From positions 1 through 64,000 of the forward strand of contig DASXPS010000019.1 of the NCBI GenBank assembly GCA_036493475.1: a stretch of DNA of 64,000 nt. The letters run 5' to 3'. Below the pieces are notes generated by a model. It was not told the origin of the DNA, ran no database searches, and saw only the letters and a list, made by a program, of their open reading frames with translations. Of this stretch, positions 11,740-21,869 are shown piece by piece (the stretch's first letter is position 1; each line of letters starts with the position of its first letter). This DNA comes from Sporichthyaceae bacterium. Lineage in GTDB: Bacteria; Actinomycetota; Actinomycetes; Sporichthyales; Sporichthyaceae. A program made the position numbers and the translations under genes.

Positions 11740-12579
11740 TCAGATCCGCAGGGCGGTGAGGTATCGATCCCGTCCGGCCAGGTCCGGGTGATCGGCCACG
11801 GCCCGCCAACGACCCGATGCGCGGAACACGCCGGGTGCGCTGCTGCCCTGCACATCGGCGTGTTCGACGGCCACCAGTCCGCCGGGTCGCAGCAACACCC
11901 CGGCCCGCGCCTCGACGGCGCGGATCATGTCCAGGCCGTCCTCGCCGCCGCCCCACAGAGCCGACGCCGGATCGTGGTCGCGCACCTCGACGGCCACGGA
12001 TTCCCACGCCTGCAGGGGAATATATGGCGGGTTGCTGATTACCGCGTCCACCGTGCCGGCCAGTTCCTCCAGTGCGGTGCGCGCGTCGGCCAGGTGCAAC
12101 AAGACGCCGGAGCCGGCTAGATTACGAACCGCCCAGTCGTGCGCCACGGGGTCCGCCTCGACCGCGTGCACCCGCGCCCCGGGCACCTCGGTGGCAATCG
12201 ACAGGGCGATCGCCCCCGACCCGGTGCACAAATCCACCACCAGTGGTTTCTCCGGACCGCCCCGGAGGTGATCTATAACCTGATCCACCATCATTTCTGT
12301 CTCGGGCCGGGGCACGAAGACGCCGGGCCCGACCGCGAGGGACAGATAACGAAAGTGCGCCAGGCCGGTCAGGTGCTGCAGCGGTCGTCGTTGTTCCCGG
12401 GCCGTAATCAACGTCTCGTAGGCCGCCGCGTCGAGCTGGTCATGGCGCAGGAGTTCGGTCCGGTCCACGCCGAGCAGGTGCGCGGCCAACTCCTCCGCGT
12501 CGAACCGCGGCGAACCCACCCCCGCCGCGGCCAATCTGGCCGTCGCTGCGTCGACCGCCGCGCGCAGATCCTCAGTCAT
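11740..12579 (-). CDS. prmC: Release-factor glutamine N5-methyltransferase
   Basis: A 279-aa SAM-dependent enzyme that methylates the Gln of the GGQ motif in release factors. It has the N-terminal helical recognition domain, the SAM-binding motif DLCTGSG (116-122) and catalytic NPPY (183-186). ATG at 12579 overlaps the 3' end of prfA by 8 bases, so the methyltransferase is translated directly with its substrate RF1. The C-terminal substrate/SAM region is intact, and length is normal. Confidence 0.95.
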   Translation of the reverse strand: MTEDLRAAVDAATARLAAAGVGSPRFDAEELAAHLLGVDRTELLRHDQLDAAAYETLITAREQRRPLQHLTGLAHFRYLSLAVGPGVFVPRPETEMMVDQVIDHLRGGPEKPLVVDLCTGSGAIALSIATEVPGARVHAVEADPVAHDWAVRNLAGSGVLLHLADARTALEELAGTVDAVISNPPYIPLQAWESVAVEVRDHDPASALWGGGEDGLDMIRAVEARAGVLLRPGGLVAVEHADVQGSSAPGVFRASGRWRAVADHPDLAGRDRYLTALRI

Positions 12580-13645
12580 CGTCCCCCGCGGACAACGCCG
12601 CGGCCTGGTCGGAGTCCACGCAGGCTCCGATGATCGCGTCCAGGTCACCGTCGAGGACCTGGTCGAGGTTGTACGCCTTGAAGTTCACCCGGTGGTCGGA
12701 GATCCGGTTCTCCGGGAAGTTGTAGGTGCGGATGCGCTCGGAGCGGTCCACGGTGCGCACCTGGGAACGGCGGGCATCGGCGGCATCCTTGTCGGCTTCC
12801 TCTTGAGCCACCGCGAGTAACCGCGCGCGCAGGATGCGCATCGCCGAATCCTTGTTCTGCAGTTGGCTTTTCTCGTTCTGGCAGGACACCACGATGCCCG
12901 TGGGCACGTGGGTCAGCCGCACCGCGGAGTCGGTGGTGTTCACCGACTGCCCGCCGGGACCCGACGAGCGGAACACATCGACCCGGATGTCGTTCGGGTT
13001 GAGGTCGATTTCGACATCCTCGGCCTCGGGTAGCACCAGCACCCCGGCGGCCGAGGTGTGGATGCGCCCCTGCGACTCGGTGACCGGCACCCGCTGCACA
13101 CGGTGCACCCCGCCCTCGTACTTCAACCGCGCCCAGACCCCAGCGCCGGGTTCGGCATGGCGGGCCTTCACCGCGATCGAGACATCCTTGTATCCGCCGA
13201 GGTCGGATTCCTGGGATTCGAGCACCTCGGTCTTCCAACCCTGCCGCTCCGCGTAGCGCAGGTACATCCGCAGCAGGTCGCCCGCGAACAGGGCGGATTC
13301 CTGCCCGCCCTCCCCCGCCTTGATCTCGACGATCACGTCCTTGTCGTCCAGGGGGTCGCGCGGGATCAGCAGATGGCGCAATTTCTGGGCAAGTTCGTCG
13401 CGGGCGACCTCCAGGGCCGGGATCTCCGCACGGAAGGAGTGGTCCTCATCGCCGAGTTCAGTGGCCGCAGCCACGTCGTCGTCAGCGTGTGACCAGGCGG
13501 TGTAGGTGGCCACGATCGGCGAGAGTTCGGCGTAGCGCCGGCCGTATTTCTTGGCGACCGCCGGGTCGGCGTGCACCGCCGGGTCGGCCATCTTCTTCTC
13601 GAGCTCGGCATGCTCGTTCAGTAGCTCGGTGACCGCCTCGAACAT
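12572..13645 (-). CDS. prfA: Peptide chain release factor 1
   Basis: A 357-aa translation termination factor that reads UAA and UAG. GGQ at residues 231-233 ([20 protein letters not shown]) triggers peptidyl-tRNA hydrolysis. PVT at 187-189 is the RF1-type PxT codon-reading motif, separating it from RF2 (SPF). ATG at 13645 has GAGGGG upstream. It is followed by prmC with overlap and preceded by rpmE, the usual actinobacterial order. Confidence 0.97.
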   Translation of the reverse strand: MFEAVTELLNEHAELEKKMADPAVHADPAVAKKYGRRYAELSPIVATYTAWSHADDDVAAATELGDEDHSFRAEIPALEVARDELAQKLRHLLIPRDPLDDKDVIVEIKAGEGGQESALFAGDLLRMYLRYAERQGWKTEVLESQESDLGGYKDVSIAVKARHAEPGAGVWARLKYEGGVHRVQRVPVTESQGRIHTSAAGVLVLPEAEDVEIDLNPNDIRVDVFRSSGPGGQSVNTTDSAVRLTHVPTGIVVSCQNEKSQLQNKDSAMRILRARLLAVAQEEADKDAADARRSQVRTVDRSERIRTYNFPENRISDHRVNFKAYNLDQVLDGDLDAIIGACVDSDQAAALSAGDDD

Positions 13646-13722
13646 CTCGCGCCCCTCGTTCCGGTTCGGCAGCAAACACAACGCCGGCGCCCCCGCAGAG
13701 CGAGGCGCCGGCGGCGGAGGAC

Positions 13723-13935
13723 CTACTTGGTCTTCTTGCCGAACCGCTTCTCGAAGCGGGCCACCCGACCACCGGTGTCCAGAATCTTCTGCTTACCGGT
13801 GTAGAAGGGGTGGCACTGCGAGCAGACGTCAGCGTGGATCACGCCGTTCTTCGCGGTGCTGCGCGTGGTGAAGGTCGAACCGCAGGTACAGGTGACCTCG
13901 GTGACCTGATAGTTCGGGTGGATGTCGGGCTTCAC
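13723..13935 (-). CDS. rpmE: 50S ribosomal protein L31 (zinc-binding form)
   Basis: A 70-aa large-subunit ribosomal protein. C16, C18, C38 and C41 form the zinc ribbon, so this is the zinc-containing C+ form; many actinobacteria have a second Zur-repressed C- form elsewhere. GTG at 13935 is the start: GAGGAG lies 7 nt upstream, and the protein begins [10 protein letters not shown] as in the family. It sits upstream of prfA, downstream of an inserted plus-strand gene. Confidence 0.96.
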   Translation of the reverse strand: MKPDIHPNYQVTEVTCTCGSTFTTRSTAKNGVIHADVCSQCHPFYTGKQKILDTGGRVARFEKRFGKKTK

Positions 13936-14174
13936 GGCGTGCTCCTCGGAATTCGTTGTCCCGGGTCGTCGTGGCGGGTGCACTCGACGTGAACCGGGAC
14001 CGGCACAGTCTGCCAGGGACTGCAACACCAGGGAAAACGCCGGACCGAACACGGGCATTCCGCCGTGCCCGAATCGTCCCATTAGCCCGATCGGACCATT
14101 CTTCGCCCGTTTCGGTAGCTTCACCGCTACTTTTTAGCCACTCCAGCACCAGTGGAAACGGGGAAGGACGCACG
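13936..14174. other. Divergent intergenic region, rpmE and DUF642-like gene
   Basis: This 239-bp region holds only the opposing starts. It carries the GAGGAG site for rpmE at its left end and GGAAGGA for the plus-strand gene at its right end. Promoters for both genes must lie here, but I see no convincing -35/-10 pairs, riboswitch or long repeat. Confidence 0.4.
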
Positions 14175-14948
14175 ATGCGCGGCGGACGGACATCGATTAA
14201 TCCCTCGATACCGCTCGGGATTCGTCACCGCGGCCGCAGGACTGGCGTCGTCATTGCACTCAGCGTCCTGCTGCCCACGATCACGGTCGGCCCCGCGATG
14301 GCCGACGGCAACGACCCCTCGGTACGCGGCCCCCGAAAGCCCGTTGCCGCTGCCCCGGTGAAGCCCGCGCAACCGGCGGCGCAGCCTGCGGACGCGGCGG
14401 CACCGGACTCGGTGGACTCCGGTCAGGCAGTGATGATCGCGCAACTACCGGCGCCCGAGGAGATGCTGCCCAACCTGGTGCGCAACGGCAGCTTCGAGGA
14501 CCCCAACTCCCCCCGCTCCGGGTTCGTCGGCACGTTCGCGTCGATTCCCGGCTGGACGGAGACCACCGGCCGCGGCATCGAGATCCAGAACCGACTGTTC
14601 CCGCCGCCGCCCAACGGCGGTTCGCAGTACGCGGAGATGGCCTCGGACGGTCCGTCGAGCTTCTATCAGGACGTGCCCACCCAGCCCGGCGTGCACTACC
14701 GGCTGACCTTCCGCTACAGCCCGCACCCCAACACCGCGGCGAGCGTGAACCCGTTCGACGTGACCTTCGGGCAGAACACCATGTCGGTCGCGCCCGCCGC
14801 CTCGTCCGACGTGGACTGGAAGACCACCGTGCTGGAGATCACCGCGGAGGGGCCGACCACGCGGTTGACCTTCACCGACTCCGCGGCCGACACCGACCAC
14901 GGGCTGGGCGCGTTTCTCGACATGATCGAGGTGCGCCGGATCAACTGA
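14175..14948 (+). CDS. Secreted DUF642-like / galactose-binding-fold protein
   Basis: A 257-aa exported protein. A basic N-terminus (GIRHRGRRT) and hydrophobic stretch end in AMA-DG, a signal-peptidase site near residue 45. A Pro/Ala-rich linker (residues 50-85) leads to a beta-rich domain opening NLVRNGSFEDP and containing GWTETTGRGIEI, YRLTFRYS and LGAFLDMIEV. The NGSFE start and W-rich strands are typical of DUF642/jelly-roll carbohydrate-binding modules; a cell-wall role is inference. GGAAGGA precedes the ATG. It sits on the opposite strand between rpmE and rho and ends 9 bp from the rho stop. Confidence 0.82.
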   Translation: MRGGRTSINPSIPLGIRHRGRRTGVVIALSVLLPTITVGPAMADGNDPSVRGPRKPVAAAPVKPAQPAAQPADAAAPDSVDSGQAVMIAQLPAPEEMLPNLVRNGSFEDPNSPRSGFVGTFASIPGWTETTGRGIEIQNRLFPPPPNGGSQYAEMASDGPSSFYQDVPTQPGVHYRLTFRYSPHPNTAASVNPFDVTFGQNTMSVAPAASSDVDWKTTVLEITAEGPTTRLTFTDSAADTDHGLGAFLDMIEVRRIN

Positions 14949-14957
14949 GCCGACGCA

Positions 14958-16859
14958 CTACTCGTCGGCCGCGAGCCCCTCGGCCCCCGGCGTGGTCTTC
15001 TGCACCTGCATCAGGAACTCGATGTTGGACTTTGACTTGCGCAGCCGGTCCAACAACAGCTCGAGGGCCTGCTGGTCGTCCAGGGCGGCCATCACCCGAC
15101 GCAACTTCCAGACGATGGCCAACTCCTCGCGGGACATGAGGATCTCCTCCTTGCGGGTGCCGGACGCGTCCACGTCCACCGCGGGGAAGATCCGCTTGTC
15201 GGCGAGCTTGCGATCGAGCTTGAGCTCCATGTTGCCGGTGCCCTTGAACTCCTCGAAGATCACCTCGTCCATCCGCGAGCCGGTCTCGACCAGCGCGGTG
15301 GCCAGGATGGTCAGCGAACCGCCGCCCTCGATGTTGCGGGCGGCGCCGAAGAAGCGCTTGGGCGGGTAGAGCGCGGTGGAATCCACACCACCGGACAGGA
15401 TGCGACCGGACGCCGGGGCGGCCAGGTTGTACGCGCGGCCCAGTCGGGTGATCGAGTCCAGCAGGACGACCACGTCGTGGCCGAGTTCCACCAAGCGCTT
15501 GGCGCGTTCGATGGACAGCTCGGCGACCGTGGTGTGGTCCTCGGCGGGCCGGTCGAAGGTGGAGGCAATGACCTCGCCCTTCACCGAGCGCTGCATGTCG
15601 GTGACCTCTTCGGGGCGCTCGTCGACGAGCACGACCATGAGGTGCGCCTCGGGGTTGTTCCGGGTGATCGCGTTGGCGATCGCCTGCAGCACCATGGTCT
15701 TGCCGGCCTTGGGCGGAGAAACGATCAGCCCACGCTGGCCCTTGCCGATGGGACAGACCAGGTCGATGAGCCGGGTGGTCAGTGAGCTTGCATCGTGCTC
15801 CAGGCGCAGTCGCTCCTGCGGATAGAGCGGCGTCAGCTTGCCGAACTCCACGCGATCGCGGGTCTTGTCCGGCTCCATGCCGTTGACCGAATCCAGCCGG
15901 ACCAGCGCATTGAACTTCTCCCGCCGCTCCCCCTCGCGGGGGGCGCGGATCGCCCCGGTGATCGCGTCGCCCTTGCGCAACGCGGACTTGCGGACCTGGG
16001 CCAACGACACATACACGTCGTTGGGCCCGGGCAGGTAGCCGCTGGTCCGCACGAAGGCGTAATTCTCGAGGATGTCGAGGATCCCGGCGACCGGGATGAG
16101 CACGTCGTCCTCGGAGATCTCCGGCTCGCCGGTGTCGTATCCGCCGGGGCCGCGGCTGCCCGGCCGGTTGCGGTTGCGGTCGCGATAGCGACCGCGGCGG
16201 CGTCGCCGACCGGAACCGTCGTCATCGTCATCGTCGACACCGCGCGGCCCGGTGTCGGCGGCCGGCCGGTTGTCGTGCTGGCGGTTGTCCGGACGGGAGC
16301 GGTCACTGCGATCGGGGCGGTCGAGGCGGTCACCGCGATCAGGGCGGTCGAGGCGGTCGCCGCGATCAGGGCGGTCAGGGCGGTCGGGGCGATCGGGGCG
16401 CTGGCGATCCCGCTGCCGCTCCCGGCGCTCGCCGCGATCACGCTGCTCGCCGGTACCCGCCTCGCCGGGTTCACCGGCGGGAGCCGAACGCGGGGCCGGC
16501 TCGGTGGCCGGTTGGTCGTTGTCAGCAGCGACGGGCGGCGCGGATTCGGTTCGGCTCTTGGCGGGTTCGGCGCGGGTCGGCGCGCGCTGCGACCGGGACG
16601 CGGCGGGCCGTTCGGCCGGCGCCGCAGGAGTTGATTGCTTGTCCTTGATGGCCTCGACGAGTTGGGCCTTGCGCATGCGCCCGGTGCCGGTGATGCCGAG
16701 GCCGGAGGCCATCGACTGCAAATCGGCGAGCATCATGCCCTGCAATCCGTCGGCCTTGCGTCGCCGGGTCGACCCGCCGCTGTCCGCACCCGCTTCGGGG
16801 TCGGCGGACGAGCCGGCGGAGTCGGAGCGAGCCTCGACCAGTTCGGAGGTGTTACTCAC
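14958..16859 (-). CDS. rho: Transcription termination factor Rho
   Basis: A 633-aa hexameric RNA helicase for factor-dependent termination. The order is: Rho N-terminal helix ([15 protein letters not shown]), a roughly 150-residue Arg/Asp-rich disordered insert with RPDRPDR repeats and an acidic DDDDDD run, the primary RNA-binding OSB fold ([20 protein letters not shown]), and the RecA-like motor with SPPKAGKT near residue 380 and [11 protein letters not shown]. The insert is typical of actinobacterial Rho and raises RNA affinity in relatives. GTG 16859 is the start, with AAAGGA about 10 nt upstream and [11 protein letters not shown] as the N-terminus. Confidence 0.96.
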   Translation of the reverse strand: MSNTSELVEARSDSAGSSADPEAGADSGGSTRRRKADGLQGMMLADLQSMASGLGITGTGRMRKAQLVEAIKDKQSTPAAPAERPAASRSQRAPTRAEPAKSRTESAPPVAADNDQPATEPAPRSAPAGEPGEAGTGEQRDRGERRERQRDRQRPDRPDRPDRPDRGDRLDRPDRGDRLDRPDRSDRSRPDNRQHDNRPAADTGPRGVDDDDDDGSGRRRRRGRYRDRNRNRPGSRGPGGYDTGEPEISEDDVLIPVAGILDILENYAFVRTSGYLPGPNDVYVSLAQVRKSALRKGDAITGAIRAPREGERREKFNALVRLDSVNGMEPDKTRDRVEFGKLTPLYPQERLRLEHDASSLTTRLIDLVCPIGKGQRGLIVSPPKAGKTMVLQAIANAITRNNPEAHLMVVLVDERPEEVTDMQRSVKGEVIASTFDRPAEDHTTVAELSIERAKRLVELGHDVVVLLDSITRLGRAYNLAAPASGRILSGGVDSTALYPPKRFFGAARNIEGGGSLTILATALVETGSRMDEVIFEEFKGTGNMELKLDRKLADKRIFPAVDVDASGTRKEEILMSREELAIVWKLRRVMAALDDQQALELLLDRLRKSKSNIEFLMQVQKTTPGAEGLAADE

Positions 16860-17053
16860 GTGGTGTGTGTCCTTTCGCGACCGCTCCGGAGAAATTCGGA
16901 CGCAGCCGGTGGGAAAACGCCCATACGAAGGGCAGTTCCAGAGGAGATTGCACGGCAAGCGCCTAGGGACGGCGCGCCCGGTGCGCTATCACGATAACAC
17001 CCCTCCCGCGGCACCCACATCGGGACGCTGCGTGTCGTCAGACAGTGCCGACT
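16860..17053 (-). other. rho leader region
   Basis: The 194 bp between thrB and rho carry the rho promoter and leader. A TATCGTGATA near-palindrome around 16990 on the minus strand is a -10 candidate. Long rho leaders are autoregulated in other bacteria, but I see no clear attenuator hairpin here. Confidence 0.3.
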
Positions 17054-17965
17054 TCAAGACGTGACGCGCACGGTGGCGCCGACGGGGTCCACCGCCAGGC
17101 GTTCCACCCGCCAACCGGGGCCCGCAGCGGCACCTACCCGGTAGAGATCGGCCTTACCGGCCAGCGCGAGCACCGTCGGCCCGGCGCCGGAGATGGTCGC
17201 GGCCACCCCCTGTGCCCGCAGCGACTCCATCAACTGCAGGCTCAGCGGCATGGCCGGGCGCCGATATTGCTGATGCAGCCGGTCCTCGGTGGCGGCGAGC
17301 AGCAGCGAGGGATCGGAGGTCATCGCAGCCACCAACAACCCCGCGCGCGCGGCATTCGCGGCGGCGTCGGCGTGCGGCACCGTCGCCGGCAGCAGGCCGC
17401 GGGCGCGCACGGTGGCCAGTTCGGTGGACGGGATGAACACCACCGGCAGAATCCGCTCGTCCGGCGTACGGCTGATCACCCGCGGGCCGTCGGCCGCTGT
17501 CCAGGCCACCGTGAAACCGCCGCGCAGACAGGCGGCAACGTTGTCCGGATGGCCCTCCAATTCGCAGGCCAACCCCAGCAGCCCGTCCTCGTCGAGCAGT
17601 TTCTCGGCGCCGTCCACCAACCCACGCGCGGCGCTGATGCCCGCCACGATGGCCGCCGAGGACGAACCCAGCCCGCGCCGGTGCGGAATGCGATTCGTGC
17701 ACGAAACCTGCAGCCCGACGTGGCCCACGCCGAGCCGGTCCAGGCAGGCGCGGGCCGAGCGCACCAGCAGGTGCGACTCGTCGCGCGGCAGGGTGTCCGC
17801 ACCCTCGCCGGTGATCTCGATGGCGACGCCGAACTCCATGGTGCGCACGGTGACGTCGTCGTAGAGGCCCAGCGCCAACCCAAAGGAGTCGAAGCCCGGA
17901 CCGAGGTTCGCGCTGGTGGCGGGCACCCGCACCGACACCGCGCCCGCACGCAGGTTTGTCGACAA
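17054..17965 (-). CDS. thrB: Homoserine kinase
   Basis: A 303-aa GHMP-family kinase making O-phosphohomoserine for threonine synthesis. VRVPATSANLGPGFDSFG at the N-terminus and the phosphate-binding loop RRGLGSSSAAIVAG are diagnostic. The longest start is TTG at 17965, just after the thrC stop. A GTG 10 codons in (VSVRVPATS) would match the family N-terminus equally well, so the start is uncertain. It is the last gene of hom-thrC-thrB and probably relies on coupling to thrC. Confidence 0.94.
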   Translation of the reverse strand: MSTNLRAGAVSVRVPATSANLGPGFDSFGLALGLYDDVTVRTMEFGVAIEITGEGADTLPRDESHLLVRSARACLDRLGVGHVGLQVSCTNRIPHRRGLGSSSAAIVAGISAARGLVDGAEKLLDEDGLLGLACELEGHPDNVAACLRGGFTVAWTAADGPRVISRTPDERILPVVFIPSTELATVRARGLLPATVPHADAAANAARAGLLVAAMTSDPSLLLAATEDRLHQQYRRPAMPLSLQLMESLRAQGVAATISGAGPTVLALAGKADLYRVGAAAGPGWRVERLAVDPVGATVRVTS

Positions 17966-17966
17966 G

Positions 17967-19049
17967 TCAGGCCAGGCCGAGCTGAGCGGCGGCGACGGCC
18001 GCGTCGATCGGAACGGTGACCGGCTTGGGCGCTCCGGCGATGGCCCATTCCGGGTCCTTCAGGCCGTTCCCGGTCACGGTGCACACCACCTGCAGCCCCG
18101 CGGACAGCCAGTCGTTCTCCCGGGCGAGCAGCAGACCGGCCACGCTGGAGGCCGAGGATGGCTCCACGAACACGCCCTCCTTGCCGGCCAACAATCGATA
18201 CGCCGCAAGAATCTGACGGTCAGTCACAGCTTCGATGCGACCGCCGGACTCCTCCCGCGCGGCCACCGCCTGGTCCCAGGACGCAGGGTTGCCGATACGG
18301 ATTGCGGTGGCAATCGTTTGCGGGCTTTTCACCGGCGCGCCATTCACGATGGGCGCGGCCCCGGCGGCCTGGAAGCCGAACATGCGCGGACATCGGGTGG
18401 CCGGACCGTCCGCGTGGTACTCGGTGTAGCCCTTCCAGTAGGCGGTGATGTTGCCCGCGTTGCCCACCGGCAGGCAGTGCACCAGTGGGGCATCGCCGAG
18501 CGCGTCGACGATTTCGAACGCCGCGGTCTTCTGCCCCTCGATCCGATACGGGTTCACCGAGTTCACCAACGCCACCGGATAGGCCTCGGACAGCCCGCGG
18601 GCCAACTCCAGGCAGTCGTCGAAGTTGCCGTCCACCTGCAGGATGCGCGAGCCGTGCACCAGGGCCTGGCTCATCTTGCCCAGCGCGATCTTGCCCTGCG
18701 GCACCAGCACCGCGCAGACCATGCCGGCGCGCACTGCGTAGGCCGCCGCGGATGCCGAGGTGTTGCCGGTGGAGGCGCAGATCACCGCGCGCGCACCCTC
18801 CTGCGCGGCGCGGGAGATCGCCATGGTCATGCCGCGGTCCTTGAACGACCCGGTGGGGTTGGCACCCTCGACCTTCAGCCACACCTCGCACCCGGTCATC
18901 TCCGAGATCACCGGTGCGGGCACCAACGGCGTGCCGCCCTCGCGCAGCGTCACCACCGGGGTGGTCGCGTCCACCGGGAGCCGATCGCGGTACTCCTCGA
19001 TCACCCCGCGCCATTGGTGTGTGCCCACGCGCGGCGTCACGGTCCTCAT
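17967..19049 (-). CDS. thrC: Threonine synthase
   Basis: A 360-aa PLP enzyme converting O-phosphohomoserine to threonine. The PLP lysine is K70 in [13 protein letters not shown], and the phosphate-cup motif [14 protein letters not shown] follows. The short form, about 360 residues, is the bacterial actinobacterial type. The ATG overlaps the hom stop (ATGA), and the gene stops just before thrB. Confidence 0.97.
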   Translation of the reverse strand: MRTVTPRVGTHQWRGVIEEYRDRLPVDATTPVVTLREGGTPLVPAPVISEMTGCEVWLKVEGANPTGSFKDRGMTMAISRAAQEGARAVICASTGNTSASAAAYAVRAGMVCAVLVPQGKIALGKMSQALVHGSRILQVDGNFDDCLELARGLSEAYPVALVNSVNPYRIEGQKTAAFEIVDALGDAPLVHCLPVGNAGNITAYWKGYTEYHADGPATRCPRMFGFQAAGAAPIVNGAPVKSPQTIATAIRIGNPASWDQAVAAREESGGRIEAVTDRQILAAYRLLAGKEGVFVEPSSASSVAGLLLARENDWLSAGLQVVCTVTGNGLKDPEWAIAGAPKPVTVPIDAAVAAAQLGLA

Positions 19050-20341
19050 CTGGACTGCTCCGCTCCCTCGACCCGCATGACACTGCCAACGCTGCGCACC
19101 ACGTCGGTGCGGCGCAGTTCTTCCACGGTCGATGCCAGCGCGGCGTCACTGGCCCGGTGGGTGACGATGACCAGCGTGGCGTCGTCCGCGTGGCCCTCCT
19201 GACGGACCGTCTGGATCGACACGCCGTGCTCGGCGAACACGGTGGCCACGCCCGCGAGCACACCGGGCTTCTCGGCCACGTCGAGACTGATGTGGTAGCG
19301 GGTGAGGTTGTCCCCCATCGGCCGCACCGGCAGTTGCGCATAGGCCGACTCCCCCGGCCCGCGCCCACCGACCACCCGGTGCCGGGCCACCGCAACCAGG
19401 TCGCCGAGCACCGCACTGGCGGTCGGCGCACCACCGGCACCACGGCCGTAGAACATCACCGGGCCGGCCGCGTCGGCCTCCACGAACACCGCGTTGAACG
19501 CATCGCCCACGCCGGCCAACGGGTGGCTGCGCGGGATCATCGCCGGGTGCACCCGCACGCCGATCCGCGACTCGTCCTCGGACAATTCACAGATGGCCAG
19601 CAACTTGATCACGCTGTCCATGTCGCGGGCCCGGGCCACGTCCGCGGCACTCACGTCGGTGATGCCCTCGCGATGCACATCGGCCGCGGTGACCCGGCTG
19701 TGGAAGGCCAGCGAGGCGAGGATCGCGGCCTTGGCCGCGGCGTCGAATCCCTCCACGTCCGCACTCGGGTCGGCCTCGGCGTAGCCCAACGCGGTGGCTT
19801 CCTCCAGCGCGTCAGTGAACGAGGCGCCGGAGACGTCCATCCGGGACAGGATGAAGTTGGTGGTGCCGTTCACGATGCCCAACACCCGGCGCACCTTGTC
19901 GCCCACCAATGACTCGCGCAGCGGGCGCAGCAACGGGATGGCGCCGGCCACCGCGGCCTCGTAGTACAGGTCCACGCCGTGCTTGTCGGCGGCCGCGTAC
20001 AGCGTGGCGCCGTCCTCGGCGAGCAGCGCCTTGTTCGCGCTGACCACCGAGGCGCCGTGCTCCATCGCGGACAGGATCAGCGTGCGGGCGGGCTCGATGC
20101 CGCCGATCACCTCGATGACCACGTCCAGGTCGCGGGTGACCAGCTCGGTGGCGTCGGTGGTGAACAACGCGGGGTCGACGTCGGTGTCGCGGGCCCGGTT
20201 GGCGCGGCGCACCGCGATGCCGACCAGCTCGATCTCCGCGCCGACGCGTTGGGCCAGGTCACCGGCGTGCAACTGCAGTTGCCGGACCACTTCGGTGCCG
20301 ACCACACCGCAGCCGAGTAGGCCCACTCGCACCGGTGCCAT
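19046..20341 (-). CDS. hom: Homoserine dehydrogenase
   Basis: A 431-aa enzyme reducing aspartate semialdehyde to homoserine, the branch point to Thr, Met and Ile. It has the NAD(P)-binding [13 protein letters not shown], the catalytic region [12 protein letters not shown] with [13 protein letters not shown], and a C-terminal ACT domain ([18 protein letters not shown]), which in relatives gives threonine feedback inhibition. GAGGAG precedes the ATG at 20341. It heads the hom-thrC-thrB operon, 52 bp after lysA. Confidence 0.97.
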   Translation of the reverse strand: MAPVRVGLLGCGVVGTEVVRQLQLHAGDLAQRVGAEIELVGIAVRRANRARDTDVDPALFTTDATELVTRDLDVVIEVIGGIEPARTLILSAMEHGASVVSANKALLAEDGATLYAAADKHGVDLYYEAAVAGAIPLLRPLRESLVGDKVRRVLGIVNGTTNFILSRMDVSGASFTDALEEATALGYAEADPSADVEGFDAAAKAAILASLAFHSRVTAADVHREGITDVSAADVARARDMDSVIKLLAICELSEDESRIGVRVHPAMIPRSHPLAGVGDAFNAVFVEADAAGPVMFYGRGAGGAPTASAVLGDLVAVARHRVVGGRGPGESAYAQLPVRPMGDNLTRYHISLDVAEKPGVLAGVATVFAEHGVSIQTVRQEGHADDATLVIVTHRASDAALASTVEELRRTDVVRSVGSVMRVEGAEQSR

Positions 20342-20393
20342 CGTGCTCCTCAGATCGTCGTCGGTGGCGTCATTCTTTCACCGACCGTGCCTG

Positions 20394-21797
20394 TTACCCG
20401 ACCTCGAGACGCGCCAGGTCGTCGTCGGTTTCCCGCCGAACGATGAGTCGGGCCCCTCCGTCGCGCACCGCGACCACCGGTGGGCGGCCGATCAGGTTGT
20501 AGTTAGAAGCCATGGATCGGCAGTAGGCACCGGTGGCGGCCACCGCGACCAGGTCGCCGGCGGCAATGTCCGCGGGCAGCCACAGGTCGCGCACCACGAT
20601 GTCGCCACTCTCACAGTGCTTGCCCACCAGTCGGGACAGCGCGGGCGGGGCGTCGGAGGCCCGGGAGACCAGCGCGGCGGTGTACTGCGCGTCGTAGAGC
20701 GCGGTGCGGATGTTGTCGCTCATCCCGCCGTCCACCGACACGTACACCCGCCCGGCGCCCCGCTCCCCGGTGCCCACGGTCTTTACCGTGCCCACCTCGT
20801 AGAGGGTGATGGTGCCCGGCCCGGCGATCGCCCGACCGGGTTCGACGGCCAGTCGCGGCAGGTCCAGCCCGGCCGTCTGGCACTCCCGCTCGACGATCTT
20901 GCGCAGCGCGATCGCGGTGGCCGCGACGTCGGCCGGGTCGTCATCGCAGGTGTAGGCGATGCCCAGCCCGCCGCCGAGGTCCAACTCCGGCAATTGCACG
21001 CCGTGCTCGTCGCGCACCGCGGCGGCCAGGCCCACCAACCGGTGCGCGGCCACCTCGAATCCGGAGGTGTCGAAGATCTGGGAGCCGATGTGCGAGTGCA
21101 GACCGACCAGTTCCAGCGACGGCAGGCCCAGCACCCGGCGCACCGCTTCCGCGGCGTCCCCGCCGGCCAGCGAGAAACCGAACTTCTGGTCCTCGTGCGC
21201 GGTGGCGATGAACTCATGGGTGTGCGCCTCCACGCCCACGGTGACCCGGATGAGCACCTTGGCGCGCACGTCGCGACGGGTGGCCGCATCGGCCAGCCGC
21301 GCGATCTCGGCGAAGGAGTCGAGCACGATGCGTCCGACCCCGGCCGCCACCGCCGCTTCCAGTTCGGCGACGGACTTGTTGTTGCCGTGCATGGCGATCC
21401 GGGCCGGCGGGAAGCCCGCGCGCAGCGCCACGGCGAGTTCACCGGCGCTGCACACGTCCAAATTGAGGCCCTCCTCATCCACCCAGCGGGCCACCGCGCC
21501 GCACAGGAAGGCCTTGCCCGCGTAGAAGACATCGGCCCCCGCGAACGCGGTCGCGTAGGCCTGCGCACGGGCCCGGAAATCGGCCTCGTCGAGCAGGAAC
21601 ACCGGGGTGCCGTACTGCGCGGCGAGGTCGCGAATATCCAAACCGGCCAGGGAAACCACGCCGTTCTGATCCCGCGTCAGATTTCGCGGCCACACCTGCG
21701 GGTCCAGCGCGTTGAGATCAGCCGGGGGGGCGCCCACGCCGTCATGGCCGAGGACCTCGGCATGCCGCGGCCCGGCCGGGTGAGCCGACCTACTCAC
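20394..21797 (-). CDS. lysA: Diaminopimelate decarboxylase
   Basis: A 467-aa PLP enzyme performing the last step of lysine synthesis. The PLP lysine is K95 in [28 protein letters not shown] and CESGDIV form the alanine-racemase-fold active site at the dimer interface. GTG at 21797 has GGAGGGG about 8 nt upstream. That ribosome site nearly touches a dispersed palindrome (copy 1), which separates this gene from argS. Confidence 0.96.
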   Translation of the reverse strand: MSRSAHPAGPRHAEVLGHDGVGAPPADLNALDPQVWPRNLTRDQNGVVSLAGLDIRDLAAQYGTPVFLLDEADFRARAQAYATAFAGADVFYAGKAFLCGAVARWVDEEGLNLDVCSAGELAVALRAGFPPARIAMHGNNKSVAELEAAVAAGVGRIVLDSFAEIARLADAATRRDVRAKVLIRVTVGVEAHTHEFIATAHEDQKFGFSLAGGDAAEAVRRVLGLPSLELVGLHSHIGSQIFDTSGFEVAAHRLVGLAAAVRDEHGVQLPELDLGGGLGIAYTCDDDPADVAATAIALRKIVERECQTAGLDLPRLAVEPGRAIAGPGTITLYEVGTVKTVGTGERGAGRVYVSVDGGMSDNIRTALYDAQYTAALVSRASDAPPALSRLVGKHCESGDIVVRDLWLPADIAAGDLVAVAATGAYCRSMASNYNLIGRPPVVAVRDGGARLIVRRETDDDLARLEVG

Positions 21798-21813
21798 CGG
21801 GTCGCCCCTCCCC

Positions 21814-21865
21814 CGTTGCGTCCGAAGAAGAGTGTCCGCGCACCCACAGTTCTTCGGACGTAAGG
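21814..21865. repeat. Dispersed palindromic element, copy 1 (argS-lysA)
   Basis: Arms CGTCCGAAGAA (21819-21829) and TTCTTCGGACG (21850-21860) flank a 20-nt loop. Outer flanks CCGTTG and TAAGGG extend the pairing imperfectly. The loop is 15/20 identical to the reverse complement of the loop of copy 2, so the copies share ancestry and lie in opposite orientation. It sits between the argS stop and the lysA ribosome site. It could end argS transcription or be a mobile repeat remnant. Confidence 0.8.
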
Positions 21866-21869
21866 GTGT

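Noticed and set aside
16290-16420. Tandem-like repeats in the rho gene
   Set aside because: They encode the Arg/Asp-rich insert usual in actinobacterial Rho, in frame.
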